DNA of 64,000 bases from Plectrocnemia conspersa (Eukaryota; Arthropoda; Insecta; Trichoptera; Polycentropodidae): assembly GCA_009617715.1 (NCBI GenBank), contig VTFK01000053.1:434001-498000 (forward strand). The letters are read 5' to 3'. Made by a program: the position numbers and the translations under genes. The notes beneath the pieces were generated by a model. It searched no databases. It saw only the letters and a program-made list of their open reading frames with translations, and was not told the origin of the DNA. Below, piece after piece: positions 34,301 to 47,000 of the stretch (position 1 is the stretch's first letter; every line of letters begins with the position of its first letter).

Positions 34301-37300
34301 CGAATTGGCTAGATATAATAAGGTAAGCGTAAATATATTTTGTTAGTTTCTTAATCTTTGTTATTAACCCTTTGGTTGTCATACATTTGATTTAACACAA
34401 GTAAACATGGGATTAGTTCGAGAGATATTTACATACAGAGATTGGAATGCGGTACTTCAAAATGAGTAGACAATTATAACATTTTATGACAAATTATAAG
34501 CTTTACAATTACTCCTTTATGATGTAAACTCTTAGTAGATATCAACACAATTTAAAATAAAGAAAAATGCTTATTTTGTATGTAAGACCAAGAAAGAGGA
34601 TGATGGTAGTGATTATATTTTCCCATAGAATGGAACTGAGAACATTTTAAAATGGATAGCTTTTTTTTTATACATATTTATATTGGGGGAAAGGAAAAGG
34701 GCCCATTAGAGGTGAATTTATATTCATTGAATATTTTAATTATATCGAAGAGTGTAGAATTGTAGTAAGTTATTTAATAATTGTTTATTATTATTTGTTT
34801 TTATAGATTCAGCATCAATATCGATTAACGTCGGAACAAGGTCCCGCACACCGGAGACGGTTCACAGTAGCTTTACGTTTAGGCGGTGGTGATAAAGACC
34901 GTCTCGAAGAATACACAGCCGAAGCGCCTAGAATTCGAGCTGCCCAACACGCTGTGGCCGCTGAAGCATTAAGATGTACCAATTTCCCATTGCCGCCGCC
35001 ACGTCCGCCCAAAGCTCTTCGTAATCAAAGAACTGGCGGTAACGAAATTTGATATACTTCCAGTAGGGGTATAGAAGTAAAAGTGCTTTTAAAGTCTTTT
35101 AGATATATGCAGTTTCGCTTCTAAACCTCGTATCTAACTGTAGTATGTATATTTTTTAATTTGTTTGTATTGATTTAGTTCAATTTCTAGGTTCCGATAT
35201 TATAATGCCCACTGTAGAATTAAACGCTCTAGCAATGAAGCTCGGCGAGCCGGCCACTTATAAGATCGAGAGTCAGCCCACTCAGTTGCTGCAGCCGGTG
35301 AGAAACACGTCCGGTTTTACGATGGCGTCTCGTCCGAGAATAAGCCAACCGACGATGATCGGTGCGAATCAAATTATACCGACGACGCACGGACATCCGT
35401 CAATGCATGTGCCTAACTTTAATAGAAACGGAAGATTCTACAATCAAAGCAGTCGATATGCATATCCGTATAAATTTGCAAATAACGGTTATAGAGAAGT
35501 GTGTGTCTTTATAAATAAATTAATCTCATTCATTAAGTATTTAGTTTTATAATTTATAATATATTTTAGAACATCCTACCTGAGAACTTGTTTCGCGTCG
35601 AGTTAACTGTCGGTAAAAGAGTGTTTCACGGTAAAGGGATAACGCTTCAAGCTGCTAGGCACGATGCCGCCGCACGAGCATTACAGGATTTAAGGCAGGC
35701 AGAAAAAGAAGGCAGTACTGAAGAGAAAGATTCGTCTATACCAGGTAACATTAGTTTTTATATTTGGGTGTTGTTATTGAATTATTTTATTTATATAAGT
35801 TTATTGTAGATAACGAAGGAGATGATAAAAGTGGAGACGAAGATAAATCCCCCGTATCAATGGTGCACGAAATCGCGTTGAAGTTAGAACTTCCGGCTGC
35901 ATTTAGCGTAAAGAATGAAAAAGGACCACCCCATATGAAAGTATGTTTATTTACATATATTTTTTTTATATTTTAGAGCAGTTGTTATTAAAAAAATATT
36001 TGTCTATGAATACAAAGGTGAGGCAAATGAAAGTCTTAAAAAAGTATCAAAGTCAGTGAGACAGTTTAACCGATTCAGATTTATTTATGTTATTAAATAC
36101 TGTGTTTCCCCGAAAATACTGAGGGCAGTAATAATAATAATTATAAACATGTGTGATCCTAAAAAATGTTTATGTATTTTAAAATATCTATCTCTAATTC
36201 GATTTATTTTTAGGCAATGTAGCTAATACTTTTGAGGGTAATAATAATGATTAAAAACACATGTAGTCAAAAATATATCTATCTCTAATTTAAATTATTT
36301 TATTACGAGATGGAGGGGGCAAAAGTTGTCCAGTTGGTGGTTGTTTTTTTTTTAATATTTACATTTCATTAAGATTCATATTATTTCATTAAAACTTCCA
36401 TAAATTATACAGTTTTAGGGAGGGGGGTAAAAAATTGCACGCATGCATTTTTTGGCTAAATTTATGGAAAAACAAATGCCGTTGTCTGCATTGCGTCTAA
36501 AGCAATAAAATCGTGCCGTCACAGTGGAAACTCTCTTTTTACATCTATATTACGACTTTTTATATCTATATTACGACTTACAATTAGTGAGAATCGAATG
36601 AAGTGCAAATAAACCGAATTTTGGTCAATAGGAGGGCGCAAAACAATTATCATTTCTCAGAAGTCAAAAATTAACATCAAAAGCAATAAAATCGTGCTGC
36701 TAAAGAAGCACTTGCATGATAAATTATATTTTCATTAGAAAAAATACATATCTACCGGTGAAAATGTATTCCGATATAATTATTATTTTATTTTATATAT
36801 TTAAAAAAAAAGTATTTATGGGAGATTTTTTTTAAGAATAACCTGAGAATTTTAAACAAGTTTTTTTTCTTCTTTTTTGATTAGGGCTTATATATTTAAC
36901 ATTAGGCTTATTTTCAGGGAAACACGGTAGTTACATGCTTATTAAATTAATACATCAACGTTAGTCCAAATGTTCATCCCCACCGTCCAGTATTGCCAGG
37001 GGATCGAAATGGCTCCAGGATAGACAACTTATATCTGACCCCACAATTGTAATTTATATAATAAATGGAAAGCACAATAACGTATTATATTTCTATGGTT
37101 GTCAATCTTTGTAATTATATAATTATGTATTTTTAACTCAAACTGACATATTTATTCAGAAATTACGTAATATTTTTAAGATGATATTTTGGTATAAATA
37201 ACAGAGTTAACATGGTTATTTTTTCAAAGGTTTTTACTACAACTTGCACTGTCGGTGAATTTGCATCCGAAGGTGAAGGCAACAGTAAAAAGATTTCAAA

Positions 37301-39943
37301 GAAAAGAGCTGCAGAAAACATGTTAGATAAGTTAAAAAAGCTACCGTCGTACCAGGCTCAGCCTAAGACACAAAAACCAAAACGAAAAGCTCAACCACCT
37401 AAAAAGAAGAATAGGAACTTAATAAAAGTGAGTTTATTGATTAATTTCTTAACTGGACCCATTTTATGTTATTTATATATTATTTTTATATAGGAAAAGG
37501 GCGAAGTGGCCGGAGTTTCAGAACAGAATCCAGTATCTAGATTGCTCCAGTGGGCTAATAATAAAAACAGCGGCGGTGGCGTAGAACCTACTTATACACT
37601 TAAAGAAGAAACTCGCGGTCAATATCGGCATAGTTTCATCATCCATTGTGACGTTGCCGGTCGACAAACTACCGGAACGGGAACAAACAAGAAAGTAGCC
37701 AAACGAAACGCCGCTGAAAGTATGTCATTTAAACTTCCAAATATAAGCGTATTTTATCGTATGTATTAAATGTTTATTACTGCTTTATAGATATGTTGAT
37801 AGAATTGGGATTAGGAAAAACAATTCCAGCCACAACTGCGTCCAAATCGGCGCCCGCTGATGCAGCGTCTGCGGAGAAACACGATAGCTTAAAGAGTCCA
37901 CGTAAGGTGACCTTCTCGCTGGAAGCGCAGGCCAAGCAACAGGCGAACAGCGATAGCAGCAGTACGGGGAATACGACCGGTCGTCAGCTCGTGCCGGGCG
38001 TTTTACTAATGCAAGATCACTTGGCTTCGGTCGGCGGTCATTTCAAAACACCGACTAAAAATGGTACACATTTTTTTCAAATTAAATTTGTGCTTTTTTG
38101 ATTAAAATTGCTCTAAAATGGTATTACTATTTTATTCTAAAGTTAGATAAGGAAGTTTTGAAATTATTCACTCGCATTGTGTGCATGACTTGCTTTTTTT
38201 ATTTCGTTTTTGCTTTTTTTGTTTTATTATTTTTTATTATTTATCATAGGTGTAAATATTCAAACTACAGCTACTATTGCAAAAGAATTGCTAAGAGCCG
38301 GAACTTCGCCTACTGCCGAGGCGCTTGTAAAACAAGATCAGCATTTAGGTAATATTACATCGGAGAAAAGTAGTTTTTATTTTTTTATTGCTTTACTTTA
38401 TTAAAAACTTTGATTTATTATTTATAAAATATTTATATAATCTTAATTATTATTAGTCATTTACATATCTATCGTATCTGGTAATTTAGAATTTGTGATT
38501 ATTATAATTATAATTCTGTTCGTTCTTCTCAAATTAGTTTTTTTACAAGCTTTTTCTAATTTCACGGATCAAGATTGTTGCTCAAGTTTGAGCTAGCTTG
38601 TAACTTATGAGTACTCAACTAGAAAATAGCTAATATAGTATTAGTTATTATATATGTATAATTAGAAAACCATTTTTCATTTCCACAAATCAGTCAATGT
38701 AATGGTATATTTTTATTGTATAATATCAGAATGACATGATATTTTAAGTATTTGTTTTTTGTGTAATTAAGCCTTGTAAGTTAACCTTTGAATATCGAAA
38801 ATGGGGTCGAGGACCGGGATGGGGTACACAGTAACCTAGTTCAAATTTGAGTATTTTTGAAGTAAAAGTTAATACAATAAACCCTCTAATATCACGGTAA
38901 ATTGGGGCCGTGCTATTTGGGAGCGTGTTGTTTGGGAACTAGAAAATACTCATACAATTTTTTGTAATACGTATGTATGAATCAGGCGCATGTGGTGAGA
39001 TATCCTTCCTTTGGCTCGCTCATACCTTACATACCTTATTTTTTTATTTAATTTACGAATTCATCTGAATTTTTGAAAATGGTCTGTATTTATTATCTGT
39101 TGAATTTCTACTGACCTGAACATCTTTTTTTTTAAATATCAACAATCTTTATCTCAGCATTTCAATCCATAAAATCACTGATTCTCAATAAATGCAAATT
39201 ATTTCTTATTATTATATAATGCTACAGATTAAAAATATTTTTTAGTTGAAGTTATGAGTTTGTATAAAAAGTTTATATAAAAAATATTTTTTATTTCTAG
39301 CCATGAATGCAAATTCGAAGCCGATATCGAGTTCCGTCGTCAGCTCAACGACAGGCGGTAGCGTTGGATCGTCTCAAATTAGTCAAGTCGTTCGTCCCAA
39401 AGATCAACTGCTTTATCTAGCTCAATTGCTCGGTTTCCAAGTGCAATTCTCAGATTTTCCAAAAGTACGTATTCCTTTCTCATCTTATCTAGTTTAATTT
39501 TTCAACATATTAAAATATCATCTTGCTATGTTTTCAGGGAAATCACGGAGAATTCCTATCGTTAGTAACATTATCGACCGAGCCGCCTATGCTGTGTCAC
39601 GGTGGCGGGCTCACGACGGAAGAATCTCACGATCAGAGCGCCAGGGCGGCTCTAGAGCAATTATCGCAAATGGGGCTCGACAATGTCACTCCTCATCAGC
39701 CCGTAACGTCCAGTCATGGCACCGAAGGGTAAATATATTAACAATTAATAAAATATTTCTACATAAGTTCGAACGAACCGTGCTCAGTTATGTAAATTCC
39801 TTAAAACAGTATTTACATCAATTAGGTGCATAAAATATCAATTTAGCCTATTCTAACTGATTTAATTTAATTGCAGAATTCGAATGTTAAATTCCAGCAG
39901 CGGCTCCATCTCCGGCATATTAACGAATGGCATTTCAAAGTAA
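28160..39943 (+). CDS. stau: Staufen, dsRNA-binding mRNA localisation protein
   Basis: Fourteen coding exons with matching phases: 28160-28305, 33781-34049, 34120-34322, 34807-35038, 35191-35498, 35570-35744, 35810-35940, 37230-37427, 37494-37719, 37791-38063, 38250-38348, 39301-39464, 39538-39728 and 39877-39943, giving 893 residues. Staufen binds structured mRNAs and moves or anchors them on microtubules in oocytes and neuroblasts. After a Pro/His-rich N-terminus come five dsRBD units: about 192-258 (KTPMCLVNELARYNK), a split domain 2 (290-308 and 387-435) with a loop insertion of about 78 residues, 457-525, 563-635, and 785-865. Domains 3 and 4 keep the lysine-rich KKxxKKRAAE and KKVAKRNAAE helices. 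Domain 5 has ESHDQSARAAL instead, as expected for its protein-binding role. The start is the first in-frame ATG. A poly(A) signal lies at 40559. Confidence 0.97.
30233..30468 (-). CDS. Candidate terminal exon nested in staufen intron
   Basis: On the minus strand a good acceptor (TTTTTAACTACAG) is followed by an open frame of 77 codons ending in TAA at 30235-30233. It has no early ATG. The peptide is acidic and Ser/Glu/Asn-rich (for example EENISKSESDN) and ends in FTLMDYFNTIG, less biased than translation of random AT-rich DNA usually is. I do not recognise a family. A second open frame in another phase covers the same bases, so chance is possible. No phase-matched upstream exon was established. 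Confidence 0.22.
31291..31557 (-). CDS. Candidate small membrane protein or exon
   Basis: An ATG-started 88-codon frame on the minus strand inside staufen intron 1. The first 60 residues are polar and basic (QKVRKYFFKRSNE). A hydrophobic Cys-rich stretch follows near the end (about residues 59-85, FIYCYCIKILFISCISSAV), which could be one membrane segment. A possible donor (ACATTACAG then GTGTTAG) lies near the end of the frame, but its phase does not match the exon at 30468. Unrecognised; it may be chance. Confidence 0.2.
   Translation of the reverse strand: MLENRFHKNNTVVVPSQKVRKYFFKRSNETLRNDQKCTNILEHSFEKKTVSSVSDSSFIYCYCIKILFISCISSAVTLQVLVQCVTMG
36301..36790 (+). repeat. Dispersed repeat family, copy C
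   Basis: Located in staufen intron 7. It shares GGGGGCAAAAGTTG..CCAGTT with copy B, then the module AACCGAATTTTGGTCAATAGGAG..GCGCAAAACAATTATCATTTCTCAGAAG and the AGCAATAAAATCGTGC module seen at about 53740 and (inverted) 56490. It ends with a GATAAATTATATTTTCA..CTACCGGTGAAAATGTATT stretch. The left terminal repeat is missing. Noncoding. Confidence 0.55.
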
Positions 39944-41399
39944 TCGAGATCCATGTCGTGCAGTATTTATAACGTTTTTGAGTAAACGGTTGGCGACTTC
40001 AGCGATTCCGATAATATTTATTATTAAATATATAATACGTCGATCAAATTCACAGCCGCATAATACACAGACTGTTACTTTGTGCTAAATAAGTGCGCAT
40101 ACTCATAAAGATGTATAATTATAACATTTGTATATTTGCTTAATGCAAAGTAAAAAAATCGTTTCTGGCATCTGCGGTTCTATCTGTTCGTTAAAATGGT
40201 TAAATATAAATGTAATACTTTGATTTTTGATTGCAACTAAATGTATTTAGTGATTAATAAGAAAAAAATATAGCATTAGCTTTCTTGCAATTAATAATCA
40301 GAGTAACGTTAGCGATAAGTATATTATTAAAATTTAAAAAACATACTTTATTAATATGTTTATCGATTTAATTTTTATACTGTCACCGAGTATCGTGATA
40401 CGAGAGGATTCTCATATAAATCTACTTTTATATAATGGTAATTGGCGTATCGGGTAAGTTGTACATACGAGTCGACCGATGCGACTATAATACATAAAAT
40501 GATAACTTATCATCGCCGCTTGTTTATAAAAAAGTTAGCAACAAAAATTTTATTTTTAAATAAACGTTTATATGTGATTTCTATATCGTTAGAGCTTTAG
40601 ATGTTTACTGTATCGCTAATCGATGAATTTGCGCATCGTAATCTATATATTTATGTCTATGGTATTTATTACTAATATACGTTACAATGCTCGTCGTGAA
40701 TCGTATATTGCACAGTAGGGCGTAAATTTGTAAACGGAAGAACTGCAGATGGGGCGAGATGCAGATTTCAAAAATAAAAATCTTAGTTGTATTCGTATGA
40801 ACATTTCAAAAGACATCGGAATGTAAAATAATATTGACAAATCAAACCTCAAAATCGTTAGATGTATAGAGTAACTCTACCCTTAGGCTTATTGAAATGT
40901 TCATATGGATTCAAAGCGTAATATATTTATATATATATTATTTATCCTTTAGATAGTTGAATTAGATTTGTACTTTTTTATTTTTGTTCTTTCCTCCTGT
41001 TGCAATTCTTTTGGTCGAAAGAAATTTTATTTTTTACGAGTTTTTGTTTCGTTTCGGCATATATTTACTATGTAGTATATGTTTCTATTTCTTTTCCTTT
41101 CGTTGTTTTCTCTTTTTCATTATTTAAAATTTGTTGAAAATATGAAATTGAGAAATTTTATTATATTACAACGCAAAAATTGTAATACATTCTAAAGATG
41201 GTTTTTGTCGAGATACCATTTTTATATTATTTATATTGTAAGGAAGAAGTTTGACTAAATAAAAAAAATTAGATAATTCATTTTTTTATTTTTTTAAAAG
41301 ACATACAAAGATTTATTTAGTTCATATTATATAATTTACAATATATATTCAAATCTTAATTCATTAATACGAATGCATTTTGGTAATGAGAAAAATTAA
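39944..41399. other. Converging 3' UTRs of staufen and CFAP20
   Basis: This 1.46 kb holds the 3' ends of two converging genes. staufen has an AATAAA at 40559-40564. The CFAP20 side has a minus-strand AATAAA (complement at 41312-41317), about 83 bases past its stop. No other feature was recognised. The AT-rich 3' UTR of staufen could carry localisation signals that I cannot identify. Confidence 0.55.
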
Positions 41400-42064
41400 T
41401 TAGGCGTTGACGGCTTTCGATTTGTTTTGTATAGGTAAGAATAATTTGAACTCGGCCGGAAGTTCATCTTCCGAATACAACCTGTCTGAGAAATAAACCC
41501 TTCTGATCCGACAGTTGGCGTGAATTTGTACCCTGAGCGTTTCCACGTAATTTGTGCCGTACGCTCGCCGCGTGAAATCGGCGAGATTGAACTGTATCTG
41601 ATTCCAACCTTCGTCTAATCGCATCGGCATGGTGCATATGAACGGCTTGACGCGAGTCGTCGATTGATAGTTGCTAGCGCGAAACCTCCTCCTCACGTTT
41701 TTATCGTCCAGCACCTGAAATCGATACGCAATTATGAAACGCGTAATCTAAAGCTAAAGCTAGATAATGAATACAATAAATTCCTAACCTGTACTTCGAA
41801 TGTGAAATATTTCTTTAGATTTTTGATAATCATGACTAGGAAGGGTAGTTTAATCCCTAGCGTTTTGTCAGGATCCGGAGGGCAAGTGACGTAGGCAGTG
41901 CTGACGTTTGCTCCGACTATTTCCAGCACCAAGCTCTGGATGTCTCCGTCCGTGATGCGCTTGATGTGTCCGTTGCGAACCTTTTTGTCCCATAGTTGAA
42001 GAGGTTTGCTGCCTATACTATACAAAACGGACAGAAAACCGGATTGGAATGTGTTCTTAAACAT
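41400..42064 (-). CDS. Bug22: CFAP20 / Bug22 ciliary protein
   Basis: Two exons, 42064-41789 and 41714-41400, joined in phase 0 give a complete 196-residue protein, close to the usual 193-199. CFAP20 is a very conserved basal body and axoneme protein. It is an inner-junction protein that seals doublet microtubules, and in flies it is needed for sperm individualisation and cilium shape. The sequence is near-identical to animal orthologues throughout: [20 protein letters not shown] at the start, [33 protein letters not shown], then [20 protein letters not shown] and [20 protein letters not shown]. The start is the first in-frame ATG. The upstream open frame begins at GTG and is 5' UTR. The gene converges with staufen and diverges from hippo. 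Confidence 0.97.
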
Positions 42065-42744
42065 CTTCGAAGTCGCGGTTCGGTCGATAAGCCGGGTGCC
42101 TGGGCGACCGGCTGTCAACAACTTTAAACGCGCTCCTTCGGGGACGTTCTTTAGTAACAGTTCCACTTTTAGGTTACAAATTAAACATCACTATTTTTAA
42201 CCCATTTTTATATTTATTATGACATAAATTAAAAAATATTTGGTATATGAATTTGTATACGTACAGCTACATTTTATGTATTTATTCACTATTTGGAAAA
42301 CCGTAAAAATGCAATTCCCGTATAATATCACCCTGTTAGTTAAATACAACCATTTGTGTAGGAATTAAGTTACAGTAAATTATTTAGCATTCCCCAGGCA
42401 ACTGTAAATGTGCAACCTAAAGAAGTTTACGATTGTAATACGGGAAAAAGCGAAACGCAAATAAATTGTTGATACTAGCGATAAAATTACACAAAAAGAT
42501 GTGAAGACAAAAAGATGTATTTTTAAAATTTTCATGGAAAAGTCGATTCGAGAGCTCACCGTTTCATCATTATTCATAATTGAGTAAGAGATGGCAAGTT
42601 TGGGTTTACGCCCCCCTACTATTAGCTCTAAAGCACACGATACGGATATACGTTCGATATACTAATCATTAATCCTGTTTATATTTTACAAATTTTATAG
42701 AAATTAAAATCATTACTATATTTTTTATATGTATCAATCAATCG
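42065..42744. other. CFAP20 upstream region
   Basis: This holds the 5' UTR and presumed promoter of CFAP20, with no recognisable TATA box. A minus-strand ATG frame at 42577 has a possible donor (GAAACG then GTGAGC), which could be a noncoding or alternative first exon; I could not confirm it. Confidence 0.4.
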
Positions 42745-43550
42745 GAGTAATGACGTGTGGTAAGTTGCGCCGTCTTGTTGGAACCATATCAATATCTACG
42801 ATTTCGTGCCAAAAATAACAGTTATCATGCTCTTATAATGCTCACCATTGACTGTTACTGTCCGACCTTCATCGTTTTAAAAAAAGTAAGGCCCAATGAT
42901 GCTGTCTGACCACAATGCGCAGCAAACAATCACTTTTTGGGCATGTAATGCTCTCGTGAATTACATGAGGATTTTGCTCGATTCATATGCGGCAATTTTG
43001 CTTAATAACATATCCAGAGAGGTGGAATTGTGTTTTTTTTTTAAGATTTTCTTTGAAAAATCAGCACCAACTTCCTATTGCTCTAATACCCAATTTACGT
43101 GAATTATTCGCTATCCATAGTCTATAGGCTTTGGTTGCTGTGTTATCTGAATTTTACACGGGTGTAGGTGCAAGGCAAAACGCAAAATCCGCCAAAATGA
43201 GTCATAAGAAAAGCCTAAAAACTGCAATCGCTGACAAATCAACAATTCCGGGTTCTTGGTCACATTTTCACTTACAGCAGCAATATTATCGGCTGACCTA
43301 GCGAAACGTCGCTTCAATTTTTTCACTACGTTGCGAATTGTTCGCGAGTAATAGGATGATGAAATTGACTATAATTTTCCCGTAAATATCAATGCACAGT
43401 TTGTACAGAGCTGTAATTTCTATAGAACAATTAAGCGGTGGTTAAGCGATCCATTTCGTAAACGTGTTGTTGCAAACTAGCATTTGATACTTTGAACGCG
43501 CGTGATTATTGATAGTTGTCTGATTTACAGTGCTGTCAACATAGGAAACT
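42745..43550 (-). pseudogene. Dead mariner/Tc1-type transposase
   Basis: Read on the minus strand, the region keeps the order of a mariner-type transposase through stops and frameshifts. At 43326-43111 is the helix-turn-helix part (RSADNIAAVSENVTKNPEL, then YDSFWRILRFALHLHPCKIQ). Next come VNWVLEQ, HLSGYVIKQNCRI, LHAQKVIVCCALWSDS, IIGPYFF and GRTVTVNGEHYKSMI, then FQQDGATYHTSLLRLI at about 42785-42740. The segment that should hold the first catalytic Asp is replaced by a lysine-coding A run, the second Asp (QQDGA) survives, and everything after it, with the third acidic residue, is missing. No terminal repeats were found. It lies between the divergent CFAP20 and hippo genes. Confidence 0.85.
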
Positions 43551-44022
43551 GGATATGGATCAGCTTGTATATACGCTGAGGACACATTATTATTAAGCAG
43601 TTTTTTACGGCCTTAAACCAATTTCAATCGAATAAAAAAATAAGCAAGATAATACGGAAACATTACCCCTCTTACATGTTAACAGTGAAAAGCCAGTTTT
43701 AAGTATCTGGGAATTTTTAGAGCATTAAATTTAAACTTAATAAATACAAACATGAATAAGCCAAGTTAATTTAAACTTTTTCATAAAAATGGCAATCAGA
43801 TATTAAATACCTTATTTGATTAAAAGTGAAATTGAAAAAAAAAATGTTGTGGTAAAAATAAATGTTTTTGTAAAAAAAATAGAATTTATGAGGAAGGGCA
43901 CTAGCTTAATGTAACCCGGCATTGATTAAAGTGAAATGAAATCCTGCATTGATTCATGTTAATAAAATAAATAGAGAATAAAATGACGTTCGTTGTTTTG
44001 GTTATCATATGGTATCGGGTTC

Positions 44023-47000
44023 ATGGCCGAAAAAAGTCGCGCAGTGGTCATCTGCTCTCGCCCCCCGGCGAAGCCCCAAGCGGCTGCTCCGCCCCCGACC
44101 GCCAAGATGACAGCCGAAATGTCTTCCAAAAGGTTAGCGAAACTAAATGCCGTTGTTTTAATTTTTACTTTTGTCCTCGCATTATCGACATTACTTATCT
44201 TGGCGACATCCTGTCACGATAACTCTTTCGCATAAACGTGATGTTTTCGTGTGTTTCTAGTAAATTAAAGAAGCTGTCGGAGGAGAGCTTGACGAGGCAG
44301 CCCGAGGAGGTGTTCGATATCTTGTGCAAGCTTGGTGAGGGTTCTTACGGTAGCGTTTACAAGGCCCTGCACAAAGAATCGGGCCAAGTGCTGGCCATCA
44401 AGCAAGTTCCGGTCGACACGGATCTGCAGGAGATAATCAAAGAGATATCCATAATGCAGCAATGCGACAGCCCCTACGTTGTCAAGTACTACGGTAGTTA
44501 TTTTAAAAACACAGACCTATGGGTGAGAACATTTTTTTACGTTGCCTATTATTTATTCCAAATTATTTATGGTATTCACTGTTGCCGATAGTGTTTGAAA
44601 TCAATTCGAATAAAATATTCTTGAACCACTTTGCATTAACGCATGGTATTTCGCACGCTGGCGAAAATTTGTGGTCAGTCAATTCACGCTTTTTCGAGGG
44701 TTACAAATAATGGAACTTAGGCTTTTAAAAATATCGTGTGAACATAAACAAGATTTAAACTTTTATTAAAAGAGTGTAATAAAAATATATATATACTTAT
44801 TTTGATAAAAGTTATTTACTTAATGTTTAAAAAATTGAAAAACCCCAAAATTTTTAACTAAAATAATCGATTTAAACTAATTGTAATTTTATATGATCTG
44901 CTTTTATCTATATAATAATAGTTTAAGGATATCTGGTCTATGACATTTCATCGCCGCAGTTTCTTTGCCAGCCAGTTCGTTAATATGTATTTTATTTAAA
45001 ATGAATTCGCTTATACAATTTAATTTAATTTTTATTTATTATAATATATCTTTACAATTTTTTTTCTTTACAATATCTTGAAACGTTTGCTCTGTAGTTT
45101 ATTTATTTATTTATAAATTTGGGAAAATTATTTATTTACTTACGTATAGATACAAATTTATTATTTACACATGTAGCTTTTGATGTGTAATTAGTTTTAA
45201 ATTTATATTTTCCTTAAGGGTTTGTAAATATGAAAACATTCTTAATTACCTAAAATTATATGTAATTACGTTCACGAGGAATATTTTTATAAATTTTCTG
45301 CCACCCTATTTAAATATATTATAATATATTTTTAACTTTCACGGATGCTGGTATTTACAAATATAAATACTTGAAGAAAACTATGTTAAAAAAATTAAGG
45401 CAATGATAAAAAAAATTAATTGGCCAGTGACGTCCTAAACCTTATTTTATCGCTCCATTTTAAACTTCATTGAAATTGGATCATAATTACGGAAACATTA
45501 AAAAAAATCATTTGTGACGAATAAAATTAAATACATTAACTGAAAATTCAAATTTTTACGTTTAAATTTTATTTTATTATATAATAATTGCACATTGAAC
45601 TTGAAAGTTGAACAATCCAAATGCTTAGGTAAATATTTTTTATATAATTAAAAAAAAATTGTCCAAATAATCGGTGTTGTCAAAAATCTTGTCCAGAATA
45701 ATCACCGAATCCTTCTCAATATTTAGGTATTAGATGCAATTGAAGTCTTACCGGAACGTATTAAGATATTATATGAAAGAAAAGATCAATTACTTTTCAA
45801 ATAAACTATTATTTATAAGCAAATTGAGAACAATCGCTTGAACCATCGTTTTAAAACTTCATAAAAATTAACACAAATATGATGCATATCTGTTCTGAAA
45901 TAAACTGGATCGTTGCAAATGTTTCGATTGTTCGTTTCATGCATTGCACTTTCATGAATACTTCAACCTTATATTTCAGATAGAAATGGTATGTTCCCTT
46001 TTCAAGGTTCGCAGCATTTTACAAAGATGTAAAAAATGGTATAAAATAAATAAATACAATAACAGCTATAAATCTCTTTACAATTCTCAGCACAATACAG
46101 TTTTAACAATATGTCAAATTAAAATATAAATAATTTACAATTTATGCATGACTTACAATTTTTTATTCGCAAAGAAATCTTCCATGTGAAGATTTAAAAC
46201 GAAATTGGGATACACATTAATGTGGTTTCAGAGGATTGTAGCAGATCCTGCTTTTATAATAGACTGCTACTTTGAAAGCAACAATTTCCAGAAAGAACTT
46301 CAGGGAAAAATAATATTATTTTTGGACATATATTTGTTTTATTACGTAATTCATATATATTTAAATAGTAATATCAACTAAAAGGTTAACAATATTTTAT
46401 CAACTTGAAATGTTTTTGGTTTTGTGTGTTGGAAAATATGGAATTCATCCGAACTGAGTGTTATGTATTCAACCCGGGACTTAATTAAATTATGTACATA
46501 TGAGTAAATTTCAATTAATGTATTATATACTTTTACACAAATGAATTACTTCTATTGCTTCCAGATTGTGATGGAATATTGTGGCGCAGGTTCAGTATCC
46601 GACATAATGAGATTAAGAAAAAAAACGCTGACTGAAGAGGAAATAGCTACAGTTTTATGCGACACCTTGAAAGGTTTAGAGTATTTACATCTTCGTAGAA
46701 AAATTCATAGGGACATAAAAGCTGGCAATATATTGTTAAACTCCGAGGGTCATGCCAAATTGGCCGACTTCGGTGTCGCTGGACAACTGACGGTACGTTG
46801 AAAATCAATCACACCGATTAGAAGCAATGCTCATGATATGTGTATTTTTAAGGACACCATGGCTAAACGCAACACTTTGATCGGAACTCCGTTTTGGATG
46901 GCGCCTGAGATTATCGAAGAGATTGGGTATAATTGCGAGGCCGACATTTGGTCGTTGGGTATCACTGCCTTAGAAATGGCCGAAGGGAAACCGCCGTACG

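Noticed and set aside
42065..42166. Extended N-terminus of CFAP20
   Set aside because: The longer frame starts at GTG, not ATG, and the protein from 42064 begins exactly like CFAP20 in other animals.
43993..44022. Extended N-terminus of hippo
   Set aside because: The upstream in-frame codon is TTG; the first in-frame ATG is 44023.
44265..44462. Minus-strand frame over hippo exon 2
   Set aside because: It is the antisense shadow of the conserved kinase exon.
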